From contig JAJSAJ010000573.1 in assembly GCA_024274855.1 (NCBI GenBank), positions 1-10,689 of the forward strand: a stretch of DNA of 10,689 nucleotides. The letters are read 5' to 3'. The notes beneath the pieces were generated by a model. It was not told the DNA's origin and searched no databases. It worked only from the letters and a program-made list of their open reading frames with translations. The stretch's first letter is position 1, and every line of letters begins with the position of its first letter. This DNA comes from Planctomycetota bacterium. Its GTDB lineage: Bacteria; Planctomycetota; Planctomycetia; Pirellulales; Pirellulaceae. The position numbers and the translations under genes were made by a program. Below are positions 1 to 5,829 of this stretch, piece by piece.

Positions 1-200
1 CGAAGGACCCCCATGGGCTTGTCCCATGGGTGAATAAGTCTCTCGAGCTAAAAAGCATGTGATGAAAACCCCCTTTCCGCTCCCTCCCCGCCGCCTTGGG
101 CGGCGGGGAGGGAGCGGCCGTCGGCATGACATGCCGGCCTTAGCTCAATAGACTCGCTCACCAACGGCACAAGGCCGTTGGGGCCGATCAGCCGAAAAAA
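1..200. repeat. Cluster of palindromic hairpin repeats, no gene
   Basis: A run of back-to-back inverted repeats. Positions 10-30 are CCCATGGG-CTTGT-CCCATGGG, followed by a tail (GTGAATAAGTCTCTCGAGCTAA) shared with the repeats at 4171-4225 and 9946-10055. Positions 77-117 form a perfect 19-bp stem with a 3-nt loop. Positions 122-136 (CGGCATG-A-CATGCCG) and 161-181 (CCAACGGC-ACAAG-GCCGTTGG) are smaller stems. None is followed by a proper T-run on either strand, so I read them as dispersed palindromic repeats rather than intrinsic terminators. A terminator role for 77-117 downstream of the minus-strand operon cannot be excluded. Confidence 0.7.
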
Positions 201-272
201 CAGCAGCGAAATGCAAATCCAACTGCAGACGGCTAAACAGTTACCAATCGTCAATACGTCTGCCGGAATCAT
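48..272 (-). other. Doubtful small ORF with one hydrophobic segment
   Basis: This 74-codon frame has a hydrophobic stretch near its N-terminus (about residues 6-30, TIGNCLAVCSWICISLLFF) that could span a membrane. The second half is simply the translation of the hairpins at 77-181. There is no Shine-Dalgarno sequence before the ATG, and I recognise no family. The coding part, if real, would be the first 35 codons with a repeat-derived tail. I consider it more likely non-coding. Confidence 0.15.
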
Positions 273-299
273 CTGTATAGTTTACTAGGCTTGGTCTCA

Positions 300-380
300 A
301 AACGGGAGGGCGAGGCTCCTGCCGAGCCGTTCTGGCCAACAAAACAAGAGGTTCAGCTGGATCTTCGCCCTCCCGGAAAG
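300..380. repeat. Planctomycete-type interspersed palindrome
   Basis: Outer arms CGGGAGGGCGA (303-313) and TCGCCCTCCCG (365-375) are exact complements. They enclose an inner hairpin GGCTC-CTGCC-GAGCC (314-328), so the element can fold like a small cloverleaf. Its chance translation on the minus strand (REGEDPAEP..., ARQEPRPP) is a string I recall from spurious ORFs in Rhodopirellula-like genomes. That recollection is the main support for the taxonomic guess and is not proven by this window. Confidence 0.6.
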
Positions 381-418
381 ACGGCTTCTCCAAGTTCTTC
401 CGGGATAACGTCCGCAAT

Positions 419-438
419 TCGCACATTTAAGAGTGCGA
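419..438 (-). terminator. Small hairpin after the MBL gene
   Basis: TCGCAC (419-424) and GTGCGA (433-438) form a 6-bp stem with an 8-nt loop, 12 nt past the stop codon of the MBL-fold gene. No T-tract follows on the minus strand, so it is at best a weak terminator or an mRNA 3'-end stabiliser. Confidence 0.3.
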
Positions 439-449
439 TTCCGTCCTGA

Positions 450-1436
450 TCAGTTTTCGGACGAACTTACGTCAAAATCGAGTGACGTGCCTACGGGACA
501 AGAGACGAACCGCCCAGGAAAGGCTTCCCATAGTGAAGCGACGGAAGGCAAGCCCGTGCAATGCATCGGTGCTACTGAGTGAACTCCCAACGAATTGAGT
601 TCATTAATTGTCCAGCGAATTCGCTCCCATGTGGCGTTAACCAGATGCATGCCCCCAAGGACCATGTGAATCGGACGGTCGCTGGTCAGGTGTTTCACGT
701 ATTGGATCGTGTTGATTACGCCTGCGTGTGCACAGCCAAGTAGAATAATGAGTCCGTCGGCTGAATCAATGTACATCGCCTGATCGTCAACCAGGGGGTC
801 GGGGGTTGTGCATGATGGATCGAGAAAGAAAGGCCCCCCCGTCTCTTCCATCGGAGTTACCCGAGGTATCGGGCCGGTGATCATGAGCGCCCCTGATCGC
901 GGCAGGCTCGCATCCAGCGGCAATGCCGGACCAGGTGAGAGCGGTCGCGGCTCTTGAGCGAGCCCGTTGTTCGGGTGGCCGCCCCTCTGCCGGCCCTCCC
1001 TCACCCCCTTGTGAACTCCGTTGCTGACTACCGTCGGAGTCTCCGTTAACACGATACGATTCGGCGCTTGTTTGACGGCATGAAGCGAATTGGCGGGGAT
1101 CCCGATCTCCTCTGATCGCCCTTCTCGCCGCTTGGCGTACTTCGGCGCGAATGCAGCCGGGTGGGCGTAGATCGTTGCCTCCGTGTTTTGTTGGAGAATG
1201 CCTTCCAGACCACCGGTGTGATCGTAGTGGCCGTGGCTCAGCACGATCGCGTCTGCCTGTTGAAGCCGGATATCAAGTTGATCGGCGTTGTTTGCCAGTA
1301 CACGACCTTGGCCCGTGTCGAATAGGATCCGTATATCATCCAATTCGATCCACCACGCCAGTCCGTGTTCGGCCAGCAATCCGTGTCCCTGTGCCGTGTT
1401 TTCCGCAATGACTGTCAGACGCATCGTGCGGGCCAT
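450..1436 (-). CDS. MBL-fold metallohydrolase with an internal insertion
   Basis: A 328-residue metallo-beta-lactamase-fold protein of the COG1237 type (annotated elsewhere as dihydropterin ribofuranosylaminobenzene phosphate synthase-like hydrolases). The metal motif HGHYDH is at residues 68-73 (VLSHGHYDHTGG). Further likely ligands are H237 (GCAHAG), H264 (GGMHL) and H292 (MHCTG). The core aligns with family patterns I know except for about 43 residues (143-185), rich in Gly, Pro and Arg, between the TVVSNGVH and ITGPIPR segments. These are encoded by GC-rich palindromic DNA and look inserted. The start at 1436 is preceded only by a weak GAGA; an alternative ATG is at 1424. It is the last gene of the minus-strand ORP-like cluster. 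Its substrate is unknown; MBL genes do accompany ORP/NifX genes in anaerobes as I recall. Confidence 0.88.
   Translation of the reverse strand: MARTMRLTVIAENTAQGHGLLAEHGLAWWIELDDIRILFDTGQGRVLANNADQLDIRLQQADAIVLSHGHYDHTGGLEGILQQNTEATIYAHPAAFAPKYAKRREGRSEEIGIPANSLHAVKQAPNRIVLTETPTVVSNGVHKGVREGRQRGGHPNNGLAQEPRPLSPGPALPLDASLPRSGALMITGPIPRVTPMEETGGPFFLDPSCTTPDPLVDDQAMYIDSADGLIILLGCAHAGVINTIQYVKHLTSDRPIHMVLGGMHLVNATWERIRWTINELNSLGVHSVAPMHCTGLPSVASLWEAFPGRFVSCPVGTSLDFDVSSSEN
882..1010 (-). repeat. In-frame palindromic insertion in the MBL gene
   Basis: 129 nt (43 codons) interrupt the otherwise conserved MBL reading frame without breaking it. The segment contains short stems such as CCCG-AACAA-CGGG and GGCTC-GCTCAA-GAGCC (minus strand) and opposing GGTGAG/CTCACC ends (934-939 and 1000-1005). 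Its translation is low-complexity and basic/proline-rich, unlike the flanking enzyme. I infer a selfish palindromic repeat that landed in a surface loop, comparable in principle to Rickettsia palindromic elements. Homology to other repeats was not testable here. Confidence 0.55.
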
Positions 1437-1475
1437 GGTTATCTCGGATGATAGAGACTTTGTTTGTCACATGCG

Positions 1476-1614
1476 CGCAACATGCGTAGGCGCGAGGCGA
1501 GCTTGAGCATAACTCGGTGGTGCGGAAGACCCCATCGTACGGTTATTTGTTTGCAACCACGAGTTATCGCGAATCCCGGATCGCAGCCACCGCGTGTCGT
1601 GCACGCATGTTGCG
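1476..1614. repeat. Nested long inverted repeat between nifX-like and MBL genes
   Basis: The 216-bp gap 1437-1652 has no gene I can support. Outer arms CGCAACATGCGT (1476-1487) and ACGCATGTTGCG (1603-1614) are exact complements. Inner arms at 1509-1523 and 1553-1567 (ATAACTC-GTGGT type) are near-exact. Because the pairs are properly nested, the whole 139 bp could fold into one long imperfect hairpin. It may be a MITE-like repeat, a processing or termination structure between two cistrons, or a structured RNA. No T-tract is evident. Confidence 0.55.
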
Positions 1615-1652
1615 AAGACAATCAGCGTGCCTGCGTCCGGGCAGCGTCCTTG

Positions 1653-1991
1653 TCAGTGGTCGCACAAGTTGCTGCCACCTTGAAGCTGATCCGCAAAGTA
1701 CTTTGCGACCAACTCTTCGGGGCTCTCGGACGGGGCGCCGACAACGACTTGAATTTCATTTTGTGCGAACAGCATTTGCGCCCGTTGGCCCATGCCTCCG
1801 GCGATGATCAAATTGGCACCCTGCTCGTTCAGCCAGCGTGGCAAGACGCCCGGCTCGTGGGGCGGGGGCGTTAGCAACGATGTTTCGGATATCTCTTTGG
1901 TTGATTCATCGACCTCGACTAAAGCGAATTGCTCGCAGTGGCCAAAGTGCATTGCGAGCCGTCCGTTAGCCATTGGGATTGCGATTTTCAT
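1653..1991 (-). CDS. NifX/NifB-type dinitrogenase cofactor family protein
   Basis: A 112-residue protein of the dinitrogenase iron-molybdenum cofactor biosynthesis family (NifX / NafY / ORP fold). It starts MKIAIPMANGRLAMHFGHC, carries the typical FGHC-type motif near residue 17 and ends with the family-like CDH tail. Such single-domain proteins bind iron-sulfur or mixed-metal clusters in the cytoplasm. The start is fixed by a strong AGGAGG, 6 nt before the ATG at 1991. It lies between the second MinD ATPase and the MBL gene, about 83 bp downstream of the ATPase stop. It is the third NifX-fold gene of the cluster and closer to stand-alone NifX-like proteins than to the two ORP-like ones. No nif structural genes are visible, so nitrogen fixation is not implied. 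Confidence 0.9.
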   Translation of the reverse strand: MKIAIPMANGRLAMHFGHCEQFALVEVDESTKEISETSLLTPPPHEPGVLPRWLNEQGANLIIAGGMGQRAQMLFAQNEIQVVVGAPSESPEELVAKYFADQLQGGSNLCDH

Positions 1992-2067
1992 GAATTCCTC
2001 CTGTTAGTGTAAATGAGTGGTCAGTTTGAGACGTGTAGATGGACAGGGCGGCTGGGGCGCCAATCAA

Positions 2068-2122
2068 CTCCGAGCTACCGCTCGGGGCCTCGCTGCCCCG
2101 CTTCCGTTGGTCGCTGGAACTT
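2068..2122. repeat. Dispersed repeat, family 2 (copy 1)
   Basis: CGAGCTACCGCTCG (2071-2084), then a variable loop, then CCCGCTTCCGTTGGTCGCTGGA. The same arrangement is at 9803-9857 (CGAGCTACCGCTCG ... CCCGCTCCCGTGGGTCGCTAGA). The element supplies the TAG stop codon and the last codons of the upstream ATPase gene on the minus strand. Confidence 0.65.
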
Positions 2123-3070
2123 TGGCAATAACTTATCGGTGTTTGAGGTTCGTGGCACAGTGGGATGCTCAAAGCCATACCGCAGTCGCTGCTCGACTTG
2201 TTTCCAAATCAGCTGAATTGCACGTGCGGCAGGACTGTTGGGACTTTCCGTAATTGGCTTGTGGTTGATTTGCATCTGAACAACAGCCGGATCGAAGGGA
2301 ATCCGGCCAACGGACTGGACGTGCAGTTCCGCGGCGGTTTGCTCCAATTGACTTGTTAACTGGTCGTTCAAATCCGCTTTGTTGACGACCAGCAGGCCGG
2401 ATAACTCCAACTGTCTTGCCAATTGGGCGACGCGCCGGAAATCGTGGATTCCGGAAAGCGTTGGTTCGACGACGAAAAGGGCTAGCTGGGCGCCGGTCAA
2501 GGATGCGATCACTGGGCAGCCGATGCCGGGTGCTCCATCACAGAGGATATAATCGGGTTGTTGTTCGGCGGCCAACTCCTGAGCGGCTTGGCGCAAGATA
2601 GTGACTAGCTTCCCGGAGTTTTCGGCGGCCACATCGAGTGTGGCGTGGATCATCGTTCCGAACCGTGTTTCGGAAATGAACCACCGGCCGGAACGGGTTG
2701 GTGTCAGTTCTATGGCGTTTTCCGCACAGAAATAGGAACAGACGCCACATCCTTCACAAGATATTGGATCGACGCGGAACGTCTTGGGGATGCGCCCGTT
2801 ACCGGGGCCGTCGAAGAAAACGGCGTCAAATCGGCAGAGTTCTTCGCACTTGCCGCACGCGATGCACATTCCAGGTTTGATCCGTGCCGTTTTGCCGCCG
2901 GTGAACGTGGTCTGGCGCACGACGCGAGGTTCGCAGAGCAGATGCAGATTGGCCGCATCGACATCGCAGTCGACCAACAGACTCCGACCGCGGGAAATAG
3001 CCGCAAAGCTGGCGACGAGGGACGTCTTTCCAGTTCCCCCCTTTCCGCTGATGACGACTAGTTCCTTCAT
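2075..3070 (-). CDS. MinD/ParA-type ATPase with ferredoxin insert (second of pair)
   Basis: 331-residue MinD-superfamily P-loop ATPase with an inserted two-cluster ferredoxin domain (COG1149 type). The deviant Walker A is GKGGTGKT (residues 9-16). Two CxxCxxCxxxC sets follow: C69/72/75/79 and C105/108/111/115, each fit to hold a [4Fe-4S] cluster. CDGAPGIGCPV (177-187) is the switch region. Family members normally end near residue 295 (IWKQVEQRL); the remaining 35 or so residues are translated from a dispersed repeat and look like an acquired tail. Homologous paired ATPases are DVU2103/DVU2104 in the Desulfovibrio ORP complex. The start has only a poor Shine-Dalgarno and lies inside the upstream ATPase frame, so coupling or reinitiation is possible. 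Confidence 0.92.
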   Translation of the reverse strand: MKELVVISGKGGTGKTSLVASFAAISRGRSLLVDCDVDAANLHLLCEPRVVRQTTFTGGKTARIKPGMCIACGKCEELCRFDAVFFDGPGNGRIPKTFRVDPISCEGCGVCSYFCAENAIELTPTRSGRWFISETRFGTMIHATLDVAAENSGKLVTILRQAAQELAAEQQPDYILCDGAPGIGCPVIASLTGAQLALFVVEPTLSGIHDFRRVAQLARQLELSGLLVVNKADLNDQLTSQLEQTAAELHVQSVGRIPFDPAVVQMQINHKPITESPNSPAARAIQLIWKQVEQRLRYGFEHPTVPRTSNTDKLLPKFQRPTEAGQRGPER

Positions 3071-4028
3071 GTTGCAAACTCGTGAAATCTAGTTTTCTGA
3101 AGCAAAAATCGGCGGCTACTGATAGTGGGCCATTGCTGTTGTGATCGGGAACTTGATCTTGGTAGCGGCCCGCTGGTTCATGAGCTTCCCGCCGTTTGGA
3201 AAATCGTGTCAAGCATTCGTTGAAACCGCTTCGGTAGCCGTCTACCCGGTTGATCGCGAGCAGGCCATTTGCGTATGCCTCGGCGACCGCGCGATCTTCC
3301 GGCAGTTCCGCGACAATCGGAAGCCCCATGCTTCGACAATAGGTGTTCACATTGTCCTGGCCAATCCCCGCTCGATTGACCACGACACCGATTGGTCGCT
3401 GGAGCGCTTGGACCAGCTCCACCGCTAACTTAAGGTCGTGCAGCCCGAAGGGAGTCGGGTCGGTGACCAGGAGTACCAGATCGCTTTGCCGCACGGTCTC
3501 GACAACCGGACAGGATGTGCCGGGTGGGGCGTCCAGGATGACCAGGTCCGATTCGGGAATTGCTTGTTTGACTTGCCGAATGGCCGGTGGGCTCATCGGT
3601 TGGCCGACGTTCAGGATACCGTCGACAAACCGAACCGACTCGCTAGTACCGATTCGAAGCTGCCCAATAGTCCGCTCGACTTCCCGGATGGCATGATTTG
3701 GGCATGCGATTGCGCAACCGCCACAGGCGTGGCAAAGGTCGGGGAAAACCAGGGGCGAGTTGCCGACGCAAACGATGGCGCTGTATTGGCAAATCTCTTC
3801 GCACAATCCGCAATTCGAGCACCGAGTCCGATCGACTTCCGGGGCCATTCGCACCAGGGGACGCTCGCTCGCAATGGTCGGGTTGAGAAACAGGTGACCG
3901 TTCGGTTCCTCGACATCACAGTCGACATACGTGACCGTTGTGCCGGATTGCGAAGCGACAACGGCCAAATTGGTCGCGACCGTTGTTTTTCCTGTCCCTC
4001 CTTTCCCGCTGGCGATCGCAATTTGCAT
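2826..4028 (-). CDS. MinD/ParA-type ATPase with ferredoxin insert (first of pair), 3' readthrough
   Basis: COG1149-type ATPase: Walker A GKGGTGKT (residues 8-15), ferredoxin insert with C70/73/76/80 and C99/102/105/109, and the LDAPPGTSCP switch at 165-174. The frame gives 400 residues from the ATG at 4028, whereas relatives are about 280-290. Homology ends near FNECLTRFSKRR (about residue 280). The next 40 residues are intergenic and the last 80 are the neighbouring ATPase gene read in another frame, so the original stop appears lost. An out-of-frame TGA lies at 3178-3180, where the family would end. A GTG at 4055 could extend the start by 9 residues but directly abuts the T-run of a terminator; the ATG starting MQIAIASGKGG fits the family. 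GGGA lies about 9 nt upstream. Confidence 0.9.
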   Translation of the reverse strand: MQIAIASGKGGTGKTTVATNLAVVASQSGTTVTYVDCDVEEPNGHLFLNPTIASERPLVRMAPEVDRTRCSNCGLCEEICQYSAIVCVGNSPLVFPDLCHACGGCAIACPNHAIREVERTIGQLRIGTSESVRFVDGILNVGQPMSPPAIRQVKQAIPESDLVILDAPPGTSCPVVETVRQSDLVLLVTDPTPFGLHDLKLAVELVQALQRPIGVVVNRAGIGQDNVNTYCRSMGLPIVAELPEDRAVAEAYANGLLAINRVDGYRSGFNECLTRFSKRREAHEPAGRYQDQVPDHNSNGPLSVAADFCFRKLDFTSLQHEGTSRHQRKGGNWKDVPRRQLCGYFPRSESVGRLRCRCGQSASALRTSRRAPDHVHRRQNGTDQTWNVHRVRQVRRTLPI

Positions 4029-4055
4029 CGTCGTTTTCCCAATATGCCGGGCCAC

Positions 4056-4089
4056 AAAAAATCAGGTGCCGCCAAGCCGAGCGGCACCT
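4056..4089 (-). terminator. Intrinsic terminator or attenuator before the ATPase genes
   Basis: On the minus strand, a perfect 9-bp stem AGGTGCCGC/GCGGCACCT with an 8-nt loop is followed by GA and six T residues (4061-4056). It ends the transcript coming from the DUF5320 gene, but the ATG of the first ATPase is only 28 nt further on. The ATPase genes must therefore depend on readthrough or on a promoter very close to, or overlapping, this hairpin. Confidence 0.8.
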
Positions 4090-4130
4090 GGTTCCTTTAC
4101 GATCGCCCAAACGGTTCGTGAAAGGTGTTA

Positions 4131-4225
4131 AGGATTCGCCAATCAATAACGGTCGCACTCTTCCGCGTACAGACCCCCGTGGGCTCGCCCCATGGGTGAA
4201 TCAGTCTCGCAGCTAAGGAGGATCG
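4131..4225. repeat. Left copy of a long inverted repeat
   Basis: 95 bp that match the reverse complement of 10009-10090 with one substitution (4151 G versus T) and one 13-nt gap at GTGGGCTCGCCCC (4179-4191). The latter is the 3' half of a CCCCCGTGGG-type hairpin. Similarity continues more weakly through 4226-4255 (RC of TTGTCGC.TTTACTGGGGG) to 9909-9930. The AGTCTC..AGCTAA part is shared with the repeat at the window start. Confidence 0.85.
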
Positions 4226-4273
4226 CCGCACGAACGCCCCCCAGTAAAGGCGACAAGAATGGATCCGTCGGTC

Positions 4274-4690
4274 CTAAGCTCTTTCTTCAATGGCAATAAT
4301 CTGCCGTTTGATCGCGTCCAGTTGGGCGGTCAATTCCGTAGCCTGTTGTCGGAGTTCCGCAAGTTGCTTACCGGTCATCGTTTGGTTTTCGGCCAGTGGC
4401 TCGGTACGGTTGTCGGTTGTGTCGGCTTGTTGTGCCGTCTCGTCGGCTCCCTCCCGAACCTTTTGTTCCGAAGCGGCCGTTTGCCCCCAAGCGGGTTGCC
4501 CTGTTGCGGCGCGCTGGAGGCCCGTTAGACCCGTTTGGTGAAACATGTTTCGTCGTCCATGTCCACCACGGCGTCTCCCTTGGCCTTGGCCGCCTGCGCC
4601 CATTGGACCGCCTGCACCCAATCGGGCTCGACCTGTTCGTCTCGCTGCGGGACCGAGGCCCAACGGACCGGTACCATCTTGATTTGGCAT
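4274..4690 (-). CDS. DUF5320-like Gly/Arg-rich coiled-coil protein
   Basis: 138 residues. The N-terminus MPNQDGTGPLGLGP matches the MPG.DGTGP.G.GP signature of DUF5320 proteins. A Gly/Arg/Gln-rich stretch (residues 15-47) follows, then a linker and a C-terminal helix (about 105-137, GKQLAELRQQATELTAQLD) with heptad-like spacing, typical of a coiled coil. DUF5320 genes of anaerobes often neighbour ORP/NifX and MinD-ferredoxin genes; their function is unknown, and a structural or adaptor role in that complex is my inference. The start is supported by AAGGA 8 nt upstream of the ATG. It lies 180 bp after the small ORF and is followed by the repeat block and terminator. Confidence 0.8.
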   Translation of the reverse strand: MPNQDGTGPLGLGPAARRTGRARLGAGGPMGAGGQGQGRRRGGHGRRNMFHQTGLTGLQRAATGQPAWGQTAASEQKVREGADETAQQADTTDNRTEPLAENQTMTGKQLAELRQQATELTAQLDAIKRQIIAIEERA

Positions 4691-4870
4691 TGTTCAATTC
4701 CTTACATCGTGTGTGACCCGGGAAACGCACACCATAACCACGCATATCCGGATTAACCCGGGTTATGCCTCTCCCCGGCGTTTGTTGCGCGTGCCCCGGG
4801 GTGTATCAACAGTGATTTGCTTGGCTTTCGGCTACTTGGTTTCGAAACGGAGTCGTCCAGGCGTAGTCTC
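4691..4870 (-). promoter_or_regulatory. Gap upstream of the DUF5320 gene with three CCCGGG sites
   Basis: No gene is supported in these 180 bp. CCCGGG occurs at 4717-4722, inside the 12-bp palindrome TAACCCGGGTTA at 4754-4765, and at 4795-4800, spaced 40 and 38 nt, near four helical turns apart. This could be an operator array, but I found no convincing -10/-35 or -24/-12 element to go with it. Confidence 0.25.
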
Positions 4871-4951
4871 TTAACGTTGCACCCGTTGCCGTTCTGCTCG
4901 CCGGTCGTGTTCTGGATGGTTGCTCGAGTTTATTGGGGGGCCTTCGGACAT
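4871..4951 (-). CDS. 26-residue small ORF after the second ORP gene
   Basis: The ATG lies 10 nt past the ORP stop and has a good GAGGA seven nt upstream that overlaps that stop (A-TGA-GGA), a layout typical of translational coupling. The product begins MSEGPPINSSNHPEHDRRAE and is hydrophilic and basic, with two His and five Arg. I do not recognise it as a free-standing family. Its make-up recalls the charged N-terminal leader before the P-loop of Mrp-type ATPases that accompany ORP genes elsewhere. It could therefore be a remnant of such a gene, or a genuine microprotein. Confidence 0.4.
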   Translation of the reverse strand: MSEGPPINSSNHPEHDRRAERQRVQR

Positions 4952-4961
4952 GGATCGGTCC

Positions 4962-5324
4962 TCATGCCCAATGGCCTTCGACGTTTGGTTTGTCTGCTGT
5001 CTCCAACCCGCCGGCTTCCCACTTGTCGACGGCCTCCAGTAGAGTGCCTGTCGCGCCCGTGCACGTTTGAATGCCACCAGCTTGCAGCGTTGTATACGCT
5101 TTCGGACCGACATGGCCCGTGATCAGAACACGGCAACCAGCGTCGATGATAGTGCGAGCGGCTTGAATCCCCGCTCCCTGTGTTGCATTCAAATTCTGAA
5201 TATTGTCGAGGAACGTCACTTGCTTCGTTGCCGCGTCGACAATCGCAAAATGTTTGGCTCGGCCAAATCGTGGATCGACCGGGCTGTCGAGTTCCGGTCG
5301 CTCCGTCGTTACCGCGATCTTCAT
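4962..5324 (-). CDS. ORP/NifX-family cluster-binding protein (second)
   Basis: 120-residue dinitrogenase iron-molybdenum cofactor family protein starting MKIAVTTERPELDSPVDPRFGRAKHF. The D.PVDPRFGRA motif is typical of the orange-protein branch, followed by the GAGIQAA and TGHVGPKA segments of the NifX/ORP fold. Members bind metal clusters non-covalently; in Desulfovibrio ORP holds a Mo-Cu sulfide cluster. That ligand is known for the founding protein and is only inferred here. The start is supported by AGGAG about 8 nt upstream. It follows the other ORP-like gene by 33 bp and is probably co-transcribed from the sigma54-type promoter at 5739-5753. Confidence 0.9.
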   Translation of the reverse strand: MKIAVTTERPELDSPVDPRFGRAKHFAIVDAATKQVTFLDNIQNLNATQGAGIQAARTIIDAGCRVLITGHVGPKAYTTLQAGGIQTCTGATGTLLEAVDKWEAGGLETADKPNVEGHWA

Positions 5325-5357
5325 GAGTCTCTGCTCCTGATCTCCACATCATGGTGT

Positions 5358-5723
5358 TTATCCGCCGCGGCATCGCCGTCGCTGCCGACCACAACATCCG
5401 GGCATTGCGAACCGCTGACTGGTGAGTGTTTTGTGTTGGAATGCTCGCAAGACGTCGTCTACCGTGCCACAAACGCACGTGAACAGTGCGATCCCGTGGC
5501 CCTGTATATGCAACGCCAATGCCCTCGAAACGGCACCGCAAATGACAGTCTCGACGCCCATTTCCGCTAACCGGTCAGCCCGTCGTGCAATGTTCAGACC
5601 TTCGAACGAGTCGACCTGCCGATCCGCTTCCTGGTTGCCCTGTAGATCAACCACGAGCAACTGGCCTGCCACATCAAATACCGGGGACACACGTCCCTGC
5701 CACACGGGCAACGCTACTCTCAT
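5358..5723 (-). CDS. ORP/NifX-family cluster-binding protein (first), Cys-rich tail
   Basis: 121 residues starting MRVALPVWQGRVSPVFDVAG, the N-terminus of a NifX/ORP subfamily. CGAVSR at about 62-67 and ICG-like turns (FTCVCG at about 81-86) follow. The C-terminus PGCCGRQRRRCRGG is the Cys/Arg tail I recall in this subfamily and may help hold a metal cluster. The start is placed by homology, since there is no Shine-Dalgarno. The frame is open upstream to 6098, but that part overlaps the regulator gene and reads as junk. The ATG sits just four nt past the start point predicted from the -24/-12 promoter, so the mRNA would be almost leaderless. It is the first gene of the ORP-like run downstream of the activator. 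Confidence 0.88.
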   Translation of the reverse strand: MRVALPVWQGRVSPVFDVAGQLLVVDLQGNQEADRQVDSFEGLNIARRADRLAEMGVETVICGAVSRALALHIQGHGIALFTCVCGTVDDVLRAFQHKTLTSQRFAMPGCCGRQRRRCRGG

Positions 5724-5738
5724 ACTCGAAAGGATCAC

Positions 5739-5753
5739 GCACGTTGTGTGCCA
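5739..5753 (-). promoter_or_regulatory. sigma54-type -24/-12 promoter
   Basis: Minus strand TGGCACACAACGTGC has the TGGCAC block and the GC dinucleotide at exactly the canonical distance (consensus TGGCACG-N4-TTGCW; mismatches at -18 and at the first T of TTGC). The adjacent gene encodes a sigma54 activator, and the ORP operons of Desulfovibrio are known to be sigma54-dependent. The predicted start is near 5727, four nt before the ORP gene's ATG. Confidence 0.65.
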
Positions 5754-5829
5754 ATCTGGCGGAATAGAAAAGAATGAGGTGTAATGTGTGTGACAGGAAT
5801 AGGTTGCGAGGACCGAGTTCTCGCCGTTG

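Noticed and set aside
2048..2062. Second sigma54-like site (TGGCGCCCCAGCCGC) before the NifX-like gene
   Set aside because: GG/GC spacing fits, but both -24 and -12 blocks are poor and the region is GC-rich repeat, so chance is likely.
4023..4055. GTG start at 4055 for the first ATPase
   Set aside because: It directly follows the T6 of the terminator with no ribosome binding site; the family start MQIAIASGKGG at 4028 is preferred.
3438..4121. 227-codon plus-strand open frame opposite the first ATPase
   Set aside because: Shadow of a strongly supported gene; composition and motifs do not support a protein.
1653..5723. Nitrogen fixation (nif) cluster
   Set aside because: NifX-fold proteins alone do not imply it; nifHDK, nifB radical-SAM and nifEN are absent, and the context fits ORP better.
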